Shown one piece after another: positions 1-5,207 of a stretch of DNA of 8,307 nucleotides. Both the position numbers and the translations under genes were made by a program. Each line of letters opens with the position of its first letter. The stretch's first letter is position 1. Below the pieces are notes generated by a model that did no database searches, was not told the DNA's origin, and saw only the letters and a program-made list of their open reading frames with translations. Origin of the DNA: Planctomycetota bacterium (GTDB lineage Bacteria; Planctomycetota; Planctomycetia; Pirellulales; Thermoguttaceae); the NCBI GenBank assembly GCA_025356915.1, contig JANXQG010000547.1, positions 1 through 8,307 of the forward strand, given 5' to 3'.

Positions 1-63
1 GTCAGTTGTCAGTTGTCAGACGCGAAACCGCAATCGGATTTCAAATTTCAGATTTCAAATCCC
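1..63. repeat. Short simple repeats at the left edge
   Basis: Positions 1-20 are a 7-base unit, GTCAGTT, present twice and followed by a partial third copy. Positions 37-63 hold alternating ATTTCAAA/ATTTCAGA words bounded by GGATTT and AAATCC, which are reverse complements and could form a weak hairpin just beyond the stop codon of the minus-strand Mur ligase gene. No T-run makes it a convincing terminator. The region looks like intergenic simple repeat. The repeat may continue outside the window to the left. Confidence 0.5.
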
Positions 64-1497
64 TACACGCAGCCAATCTTCAGCAATCTGTTGATCGTCC
101 AAGGCAATTCGCTCATCGCTGGCGATTAGCAGGCAATCGCCTGGTTGGGCTTGAGCCAAGGCCCAATGAATCGCTTCAGTGCGATCGATAATCACCTGGG
201 CTGCCGCGGGTTTTTGAAAGCCTTCGAGAATCTCCGCGACAATTTCCTGGGGATCTTCGTGCTGTAGGCTGTCGCTGGTGAACACGGTACAATCGGCCAG
301 CTTCTCGGCCTGATGATCCATCAACGATCGCTTTTGTCGATCGCGATCGCCGCCGCCACCGGACACGCAAATCAGGCGGCCGGCGGTCACGTTCCGCAAT
401 GCCCGCAAACTGCTGGCCAGCGCGTCGGGCGTGTGAGCATAGTCGATGAACACGCTGAATGGCTGGCCGCACTCGATCCGTTGCAAGCGGCCAGGCACGT
501 AGTCGACCGCCTCCAGCCCGCAGACAACCGTTGCCAGGTCAAGCCCATAGGTCAGACCTACGGCGGTCGCGGTCAGGCAGTTATAAATATGGTGTTTACC
601 GATCATGCGGGTCCGCACGGGCACGGTTTCGCTGCCGGCGGTGAGCAGGAAGGTCTGTTCGCTGGGGAACTGCTCGACCGGCGTGGCCATGATTTCGGCC
701 GGATTGCGGATGCCGATTGTCAGTGCCGGACCGTGGAAATGCCGCAAATAGCCTGCGGCAATCGCGTCGTCGGCATTCACGACGGCAAATCCTTCCGGGG
801 CTAGGTAGTCAAAGAGCTTCGATTTTGCCAGGCGGTAGTCTTGCGGCGAATTGTGATCATCGAGGTGGCCGCGGCTGACGTTGGTAACACAGGCCACGTC
901 GAGGCGAAGGCCGGCAATACCGCTTTGCGCCAGGGCGTGGTTGGAAACTTCCAGCATGGCATGCGTGCATTCATTGGTCACCATACGCGCCAGCAGCGGC
1001 GCCAAGGTTTCGGCGGGTGGCGTGGTATGTGTAGACGGCTCGACCTCCTGGCCGTCGAAATAGCCTAACGTACCCGCCACGCCCACACGATAGCCGGCCT
1101 TCAGGAGTACGCTGGCGATGAGGCAACTGGTGGTCGTTTTGCCATGGATTCCCGTGATTCCGATCAACTTCAGATGGAAGCTGGGATTTCCCGCCAATGC
1201 CTGGCAAATGCGGCCGTAGGCATGATGCACGTGAGGCACAACTCCACACGGCACGCTCAGGCCCGACTGCGGCCGTTCGCACAGTACCGACGTTGCCCCG
1301 CGCTGGATCGCCTCGGCAATGAATTGGTGGCCATCGTATTGATCGCCCGGCAAGGCGGCAAACAGATCACCCGGCCGCACGCAGCGCGAGTCGGATGTGC
1401 AGCGCAAGGGCCGAATGTCGTCGGTACCGATAAATTCGGCCTCCGGCAACAACGCCCTTAGACTAAGCAGTCGATCAGTGACGGAACAAGTTTGCAC
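55..1497 (-). CDS. murE: MurE-like Mur ligase (divergent UDP-MurNAc-tripeptide synthetase paralogue)
   Basis: This is an ATP-dependent amide ligase of the MurE family, whose members add the third amino acid to UDP-MurNAc-L-Ala-D-Glu in the cytoplasm. Numbered from the GTG start (480 aa; E. coli MurE is 495), it has the N-terminal uridine-nucleotide domain (about 1-110), P-loop GITGIHGKTTT at 113-123, TNVSRGHLDDH near 205-215, Lys225 in YRLAK as the expected carbamylated lysine, VPGRLQRI, DYAHTPDAL, and GGGGDRDRQKR in the C-terminal domain. The GTG at 1497 is preceded by GGAGG (1507-1511) at 9-base spacing; the longer reading begins with a TTG at 1596, lacks a ribosome binding site and adds about 33 residues with no counterpart in the family. 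Oddly, the DNPR substrate motif reads DSLQ (408-411), the C-terminal KGHE motif is absent (SDERIALDDQ instead), and RDHLD reads RGHLD. The fold is certain; the acceptor amino acid is not, and a paralogue outside the main division cluster is likely. Confidence 0.85.
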   Translation of the reverse strand: MQTCSVTDRLLSLRALLPEAEFIGTDDIRPLRCTSDSRCVRPGDLFAALPGDQYDGHQFIAEAIQRGATSVLCERPQSGLSVPCGVVPHVHHAYGRICQALAGNPSFHLKLIGITGIHGKTTTSCLIASVLLKAGYRVGVAGTLGYFDGQEVEPSTHTTPPAETLAPLLARMVTNECTHAMLEVSNHALAQSGIAGLRLDVACVTNVSRGHLDDHNSPQDYRLAKSKLFDYLAPEGFAVVNADDAIAAGYLRHFHGPALTIGIRNPAEIMATPVEQFPSEQTFLLTAGSETVPVRTRMIGKHHIYNCLTATAVGLTYGLDLATVVCGLEAVDYVPGRLQRIECGQPFSVFIDYAHTPDALASSLRALRNVTAGRLICVSGGGGDRDRQKRSLMDHQAEKLADCTVFTSDSLQHEDPQEIVAEILEGFQKPAAAQVIIDRTEAIHWALAQAQPGDCLLIASDERIALDDQQIAEDWLRVGI

Positions 1498-1506
1498 AGC
1501 CCAAGG

Positions 1507-1511
1507 CCTCC
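1507..1511 (-). promoter_or_regulatory. Shine-Dalgarno site fixing the Mur ligase start
   Basis: On the minus strand the bases read GGAGG, nine bases before a GTG codon at 1497-1495. It is the strongest ribosome binding site I see in the window and is the main reason for preferring the GTG start over the in-frame TTG at 1596. Confidence 0.65.
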
Positions 1512-1611
1512 ATGCCGCAGCGCAAAACAACAGATATTCGATGGTTTGGCCGCTCAACAGAACAACAGAATCGAGTAGTCTGCCGACAGCCTTCAATGAC
1601 TTGCGGGCCGG

Positions 1612-1639
1612 ATTGTCGCAATTTCCATGGCTGTGTCAA
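1612..1639 (-). promoter_or_regulatory. Candidate housekeeping promoter for the Mur ligase gene
   Basis: On the minus strand a perfect -35 hexamer TTGACA (1639-1634) is followed after 16 bases by GACAAT (1617-1612), which matches four of six -10 bases. Transcription would start near 1605, giving a leader of about 108 bases before the GTG start. It lies in the 207-base gap after the upstream minus-strand gene, where a promoter would be expected, but planctomycete promoters do not always follow the E. coli pattern. Confidence 0.35.
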
Positions 1640-1704
1640 GGCGAATTTGTGCGAGAGTGCGCTCTTGCCCCATCTTGACCTACCAAAATGTAGAGAATCG
1701 CGAT

Positions 1705-2880
1705 CTATCTTTTAGCCCAGCGGCGGAGAACTTCAATGGCAGCTTCGCGAAAAAACTTTTCGCTCGGCTGCTCTTTGGCCGCCTGGGCCAGCAGTCGCAC
1801 GGCATCCTCATGGCGGCCGCTGCGGCAGAGATGTTCGCTCCACTGGCGAAAAAGCTGCAGGTAGTTGGAGCGAAAGGCTTCATAGCTGGCATCGGTCGCC
1901 AGGCCCAGGCGAAGCAACTCGGCCGCCTTTTCATATTCGCCCGACGTGCCCAGGTCGATGGCCCAATTATTGATCGTGGCGAGAAAATTGCCTTTGGCGG
2001 TTGCGTTTTCCGGATCGAGTCGAACGGCCTTGGCATTGGCGGCAGCCGCATCGGCAAAGTGCTTTTCTGCCAGCAGATCGACCCCGCGGTTGTAATAGAT
2101 CGTCGCCACCAGTTCCACCTCCGAGACCTGTCGCAATGGTCGCTGGTTATTCTCCGCATTGCGGGCCAAGGATTGTTTGGCCAGTTCGGCCTGGGCCATT
2201 GTCTCTTGTTCCGGTAGAGTTAGATCGCTAGCCTGTAGGGAATTTACCCCACGCGGCCTGTCGATCAGCGCGAACCACCGCGGGCAGGTCGTCTCGATGT
2301 CAAGCGTTTCTTCGGGCAATTCCAACCGGCTCATTGCGTGGCCGGGAATCTCCAATCCCACGGCCTTCAGTTGGAATCGATCGGCCAAGCAGTTGAATAG
2401 CACCGACGCAGTGACACAATTGAAACGGCCGTGGTCGAGGGTCTGACGCAAATCGCTCGCTTGCAAGCTGTAGCCGCCGCAAAGGATCGACTGATGCAGG
2501 AAAGTGAACACGGCCTGGGCCTGCTTGCGGGGCGTGCCGCGGACCTTGCCGGATCGTCTCAAAGATTCAACGAGCGCGTTGAACTGCTTGCAGTAACGAC
2601 GCAGTTCGCTGTCGCGATCGACTCCGCCGGCGATCAGTCCGGCCTCCAGCAAAGAGAACTTGCCGAAACGGCCACCGTGGATCTGATCGAATAGCCGCTC
2701 CTCCAACTCAGAAAGATGTGGTGAGAGGATCTCCTCGCGCCCGGGCATCGCGATCCGCTCTGCAACAACAGAGGCGGAGGTGATGGTGGCCTGCTCCGTC
2801 GCGCTGACCGGGCTGGTAAAAAGGACAATCGCAGCCAACCACCCGAGGTTGAGAACGCAGAACTCCTTATTTAGTCGCAT
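1705..2880 (-). CDS. Exported transglutaminase-like and TPR-repeat protein
   Basis: The protein is 391 aa from the ATG at 2880. It opens with a typical signal peptide: MRLNKE, a hydrophobic core around residues 10-23, and a likely cleavage after SPVSA near residue 27. The middle (about 90-200) resembles SirB1/transglutaminase-like folds: Cys155 in FNCVTAS, His181 in IPGHAMSRL and Asp194 in LDIETT fit a Cys-His-Asp triad. The C-terminal part (about 255-391) is made of helical TPR-like repeats, including a clear unit YYNRGVDLLAEKHFADA followed by KAVRLDPENA. Any enzymatic activity is unproven; it could be a periplasmic scaffold or a peptidase-like enzyme. The reading frame continues upstream to a GTG at 2982, but that would bury the signal peptide inside the protein, so the ATG is preferred; the site before it, AGGCG, is weak. 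The gene is co-oriented with the Mur ligase gene 207 bases downstream and might be co-transcribed. I recognise the architecture, not a specific named gene. Confidence 0.8.
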   Translation of the reverse strand: MRLNKEFCVLNLGWLAAIVLFTSPVSATEQATITSASVVAERIAMPGREEILSPHLSELEERLFDQIHGGRFGKFSLLEAGLIAGGVDRDSELRRYCKQFNALVESLRRSGKVRGTPRKQAQAVFTFLHQSILCGGYSLQASDLRQTLDHGRFNCVTASVLFNCLADRFQLKAVGLEIPGHAMSRLELPEETLDIETTCPRWFALIDRPRGVNSLQASDLTLPEQETMAQAELAKQSLARNAENNQRPLRQVSEVELVATIYYNRGVDLLAEKHFADAAAANAKAVRLDPENATAKGNFLATINNWAIDLGTSGEYEKAAELLRLGLATDASYEAFRSNYLQLFRQWSEHLCRSGRHEDAVRLLAQAAKEQPSEKFFREAAIEVLRRWAKR

Positions 2881-2952
2881 CGTAACGCCTATCGTGAAGT
2901 TGCTAAGAATCCCGTTTGCCGCAGCTTGTCGGCTGACGGAACTTTGAACAAT

Positions 2953-2990
2953 CACGTCAACTCTAGGTTGCGAAATGACCACACGTCAAC
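2953..2990 (-). promoter_or_regulatory. Two GTTGACGTG direct repeats upstream of the TPR gene
   Basis: The 9-base word GTTGACGTG (minus strand) occurs at 2990-2982 and again at 2961-2953, a period of 29 bases, 73-110 bases before the start codon of the TPR gene. Each copy contains a TTGAC that could be part of a -35 element; from the distal copy TTGACG is followed after 18 bases by TAGAGT, a four-of-six -10 match. This could be a promoter with a repeated operator, or chance. Confidence 0.25.
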
Positions 2991-3032
2991 CATTGGCTCT
3001 TCCAGTTCCTGAAAACGGAATGCGAATAATTT

Positions 3033-3116
3033 GTAGGGTGGAACGAGTGAAACGAGCCCCACCAGCTCAATTTCATCCCCATTCTGGTGGGACTCGCTGC
3101 GATCTTCCCACCCTAC
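3033..3116. repeat. REP-like imperfect inverted repeat
   Basis: Two 33-base arms, 3033-3065 and 3084-3116, are imperfect reverse complements with about three-quarters of positions pairing; the outer nine (GTAGGGTGG/CCACCCTAC) and the inner eight (CCCACCAG/CTGGTGGG) pair exactly. The loop is 18 bases. The size, GC-rich ends and intergenic position suit a REP or MITE-like element mobilised in trans. No transposase is present in the window. It could also act as a transcription-blocking hairpin between the two divergent genes. Confidence 0.7.
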
Positions 3117-3341
3117 TTCTGCACGTGGAACCGGAAGATTCCAACAATTTGACTACTTCTGCTGCGCAGTCGCGACACGCGATGTAATCGAGAGTAGTTC
3201 TTTGAAATCCTCGTTTTCCCACCTCATGGGGCATTCAGAATATTTGCTGCAATCGGAAAAATTACGCAAAGTCAAGGCAAATAAGGGGTTTTGTCAATAA
3301 ACATTCTGTTGAGATGAAATTCTGTCGCGGCTGAATAAATT
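3117..3341. other. Intergenic stretch with no recognised gene
   Basis: This part of the 667-base divergent gap becomes AT-rich towards its right end (about 3236-3345), as is common upstream of regulated promoters. I see no open frame with gene-like composition, no RNA gene and no clear terminator. It is where an enhancer-binding activator of the adjacent sigma-54-type promoter would be expected to bind, but I could not pick out a convincing paired site. Confidence 0.4.
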
Positions 3342-3358
3342 TTGGCACGACGTTTGCT
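3342..3358 (+). promoter_or_regulatory. Sigma-54 (RpoN) -24/-12 promoter
   Basis: The sequence TTGGCACG, four bases, then TTGCT matches the RpoN consensus TGGCACG-N4-TTGCW at every specified base. The invariant GG (3344-3345) and GC (3356-3357) are separated by exactly ten bases, as RpoN requires. Transcription should begin near 3369, giving an untranslated leader of about 180 bases before the ECF sigma gene. RpoN promoters need an AAA+ enhancer-binding activator, which is not encoded in the window. Confidence 0.72.
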
Positions 3359-3373
3359 TATTACCTCGTACGT

Positions 3374-3422
3374 CTGAGGCACTCAGTCGAAACCCGCGCC
3401 ACGCAGCAGAAAGGATTTCTGC
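3374..3422 (+). promoter_or_regulatory. Two small hairpins in the leader of the sigma gene
   Basis: Just after the predicted start of transcription, CTGAG (3374-3378) and CTCAG (3382-3386) form a five-base stem with a three-base loop. Then GCAGAAA (3406-3412) and TTTCTGC (3416-3422) form a perfect seven-base stem with loop GGA. They may stabilise the 5' end of the message. No start codon lies close enough for them to hide a ribosome binding site. Confidence 0.35.
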
Positions 3423-3547
3423 CGCACAATCCAGTGAAAATGGGTGCAATACGCTGAAAAAAGAGGTTTCGACCGCTGCCATGCTAGACCCGAGGACGAA
3501 TTTTCGCCTTCGGCCTGAACACTCTCGCAAATGGATACGTATCAGAA

Positions 3548-4195
3548 ATGAACGGCATAATTGAACAGGATGCGCTTCGGTTGACGGAACGCTTGGTCTT
3601 GGTGGCCTTGAGCGACGAAGAGTTGCTCTTGCAGTACCGTGACCACGGAAACCGGCCGGCATTTGAAGAGTTGGTCCACCGGTATGAAAAGGAGTTGTAC
3701 GGGTATCTACGGAATTACCTCGGTGATCCCGAGATGGCCGAAGACGTTTTCCAGCAAACCTTCCTACAGATCTATTTGAAGTGCGATCAGTTTGAGCCTG
3801 AGCGGAAACTCCGTCCTTGGCTCTACGCGGTCGCCACGAATCAGGCCATCGATCATCAGCGGCGTTGTGGCCGCCATCGGATGGCGAGCCTTGACCGGCG
3901 GATAGGCAAGGATGAGGAATCCGATACGGGTGCTTTTATTGAACTTTTTGACAGCCCTCAGCGTGGACCGGCCGAGGAGAGCGAGATCCACGAGCAGGCT
4001 GACGAAATTCGCCGCGCCGTTAACGACTTACCGGAGCAGACGAGACAAGTGGTCCTTTTAGTATATTTTCAGGGTCTGAAGTATCGCGAGGCGGCTCAAG
4101 CCCTCGGTATTCCCGTGGGAACAGTCAAGAGCCGTATCCACGGAGCGATCCAGAAACTGGGCGAGGTTCTGACCCTTGCCCGCAAATTCCAATAA
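3548..4195 (+). CDS. ECF-type RNA polymerase sigma factor
   Basis: This 215-residue protein is an extracytoplasmic-function sigma factor, which directs RNA polymerase to a specific set of promoters. Region 2 spans about 38-108: AFEELVHRYEKELYGYL, then GDPEMAEDVFQQTFLQIY, the core-binding segment, and RPWLYAVATNQAIDHQRR, which melts and reads the -10. A polar linker (about 109-150) follows, with a DSPQRGPAEE stretch typical of this class. Region 4 (about 155-208) reads LPEQTRQVVLLVYFQGLKYREAAQALGIPVGTVKSRIHGAIQKL, recognised here in two parts: LPEQTRQVVLL and the helix-turn-helix EAAQALGIPVGTVKSRI. The ATG at 3548 has no clear Shine-Dalgarno, but the frame is closed by a stop at 3485-3487 and offers no better start. 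The next gene begins 19 bases after its stop and probably encodes its anti-sigma factor. A strong sigma-54-type promoter lies about 190 bases upstream. Its ECF subgroup cannot be assigned by eye. Confidence 0.93.
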   Translation: MNGIIEQDALRLTERLVLVALSDEELLLQYRDHGNRPAFEELVHRYEKELYGYLRNYLGDPEMAEDVFQQTFLQIYLKCDQFEPERKLRPWLYAVATNQAIDHQRRCGRHRMASLDRRIGKDEESDTGAFIELFDSPQRGPAEESEIHEQADEIRRAVNDLPEQTRQVVLLVYFQGLKYREAAQALGIPVGTVKSRIHGAIQKLGEVLTLARKFQ

Positions 4196-4214
4196 TTCGT
4201 GTTGATGACCGACT

Positions 4215-4877
4215 ATGTTCATGACTGACTGGGTGATTATGACGGATCCGGTTCGACAACACGTTTTGGACTACTTGCTGGGTGCCTTGGACGACTCGGA
4301 AATGGAGGCCGTCAAGGCTCGCTTGGAGTCGGATCCGGTCTACCGACGTGCGGTCTATTTGACGCGAGGTAACATAGCCAGGTTCGATAATCTGGTGCGA
4401 GTGGGGGGAATGAGGCGAGGCATAGCCCCGCCTCCGCAGCTTGCTGAGAGAACTTGCGACTTTCTTTTCAATCCGGCCCGTCGAATGCGTGCCGTTTTGC
4501 ATTCGCGATCATTGCTGCCTCCACCCGGCAGACCAATTTCTCGTATCCGTTGGAACTGGGCCGATCTGGGGGTTGCTGCCGCGATCTTCGTGATCGCGGG
4601 TTTTTTGGTTCTTCCCGCCATCCACGGTACTCGATTTGCTACCATGGCCGATCTCCCTTCAGCCAATCGACCCAACTATTCGATCGCGAATCAGGGCGAA
4701 CTTGACCAGAACGCGTTGTTTGAGGAACTGCACACGGAATCCTGTTCCACGTGTCGTTTGGGCAACGGCGAAATCGAATCAATAGACAACCACGAAGTCG
4801 CCCCACTTCGGTATCGCAACTCTGACGTGATTGCCTCCAACGGCACATCCACCGTGGTCTGCGTTAGTATGCCGTAA
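4215..4877 (+). CDS. Probable membrane-anchored anti-sigma factor
   Basis: The 220-residue protein has the layout of a single-pass anti-sigma factor. Its cytoplasmic N-terminus, VRQHVLDYLLGALDDSEMEAV followed by ARLESDPVYRRAV (about 13-48), resembles the RskA/anti-sigma helical domain in which LGALD and a short acidic turn precede LxxDPxxR. One hydrophobic segment, about 116-137 (LGVAAAIFVIAGFLVLPAI), spans the membrane, leaving about 80 residues outside. The outer part has a CSTC pair at 177-180 and another Cys near the C-terminus; the classical zinc-binding HxxxCxxC signature is absent. It starts 19 bases after the sigma gene, which supports co-transcription and a binding partnership. The start is uncertain: ATG codons at 4215, 4221 and 4239 are all in frame with no good ribosome binding site, and 4239 (MTDPVRQH) would fit the domain boundary best. 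The function rests on context plus a short N-terminal resemblance; the outer domain is not recognised. Confidence 0.65.
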   Translation: MFMTDWVIMTDPVRQHVLDYLLGALDDSEMEAVKARLESDPVYRRAVYLTRGNIARFDNLVRVGGMRRGIAPPPQLAERTCDFLFNPARRMRAVLHSRSLLPPPGRPISRIRWNWADLGVAAAIFVIAGFLVLPAIHGTRFATMADLPSANRPNYSIANQGELDQNALFEELHTESCSTCRLGNGEIESIDNHEVAPLRYRNSDVIASNGTSTVVCVSMP

Positions 4878-4903
4878 CAGTTTGAAAACCACCGCGCCAC
4901 CGA

Positions 4904-5029
4904 GGCTCTATCTCAGGAGAACGCAAAGTCCGGGGTCTGGTCCATTTTTCGGCGAGAACGTATGAAATTCACCCGAGATCCTCGCCCGAAAACATGGACC
5001 TGACCCTTTCGCGTTCTGGGCTCTATCTC
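4904..5029. mobile_element. MITE-like palindrome flanked by 11-bp direct repeats
   Basis: An imperfect palindrome occupies about 4918-5017. Outer arms AGAACGC (4918-4924) and GCGTTCT (5011-5017) pair exactly. Inner arms 4933-4957 and 4980-5006 pair over GGGTC-GGTCCAT, TTTTCGG and CGAG with two single-base bulges. Outside the palindrome the word GGCTCTATCTC occurs as a direct repeat at 4904-4914 and 5019-5029, three bases from the left arm and one base from the right. That is the pattern of a small non-autonomous element with a duplicated target, although 11 bases is long for a target duplication. No transposase is encoded here. Confidence 0.5.
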
Positions 5030-5051
5030 GAGAGACGGGAATTGGAAAAAA

Positions 5052-5140
5052 TTCGGCAGGAGAAACCACCTGCCGGCTTATTCCTCATCCTTGGAGTACG
5101 CGCTGCCGAAATTAAGCTGTGGATCGCCAGTTCTCCTGCC
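5052..5140 (+). promoter_or_regulatory. Leader with mutually exclusive hairpins upstream of the ExeA-like gene
   Basis: One segment, TTCGGCAGGAGAA (5052-5064), can pair with three downstream partners. GGCAGG with its preceding C (5054-5060) pairs exactly with CCTGCCG (5069-5075) across eight bases. TTCGGCAG (5052-5059) pairs with CTGCCGAA (5103-5110). GGCAGGAGAA (5055-5064) pairs with TTCTCCTGCC (5131-5140), ten exact pairs. Only one can form at a time, which is the logic of an attenuator or RNA switch. The first stem is followed by only a weak T-rich tail (GCTTATTCC). The last partner ends 67 bases before the start codon. Confidence 0.35.
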
Positions 5141-5193
5141 AGATCTCTGAGGACGCATTGCCCGCATTTTACTAAGATCCAAAAACACAAAAT

Positions 5194-5201
5194 AGGAAGA
5201 G
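5194..5201 (+). promoter_or_regulatory. Ribosome binding site of the ExeA-like gene
   Basis: AGGAAGAG lies 6-13 bases before the ATG at 5208, with the AGGA core about ten bases from it. This fixes the start of the ATPase and agrees with the family's usual N-terminus, in which a short YFxLxxRPF motif begins a few residues after the initiator. Confidence 0.6.
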
Positions 5202-5207
5202 TGGGTT

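Noticed and set aside
1..63. Possible CRISPR-like or tandem repeat array at the left edge
   Set aside because: The units are only 7 bases with no spacers, so it is simple repeat rather than an array.
313..804. Plus-strand open frame antisense to the Mur ligase gene
   Set aside because: It lies wholly within a well-supported gene on the other strand, and its protein sequence shows no recognisable domain.
1498..1596. N-terminal extension of the Mur ligase from a TTG at 1596
   Set aside because: The extra 33 residues match nothing expected of the family, the start codon is TTG without a ribosome binding site, and the GTG at 1497 has GGAGG at good spacing.
1627..2217. Plus-strand open frame antisense to the TPR gene
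   Set aside because: The opposite strand carries a signal peptide, transglutaminase-like motifs and TPR repeats, so this frame is a shadow.
2881..2982. N-terminal extension of the TPR protein from a GTG at 2982
   Set aside because: It would place a clear signal peptide 34 residues inside the protein.
3481..3564. Small frame (27 residues, MLDPRTNF...) overlapping the start of the ECF sigma gene
   Set aside because: It has an SD-like AAAGAGG at some distance (about 14 bases), but the peptide is arginine-rich, has no recognisable feature and could be chance. A leader-peptide role cannot be excluded.
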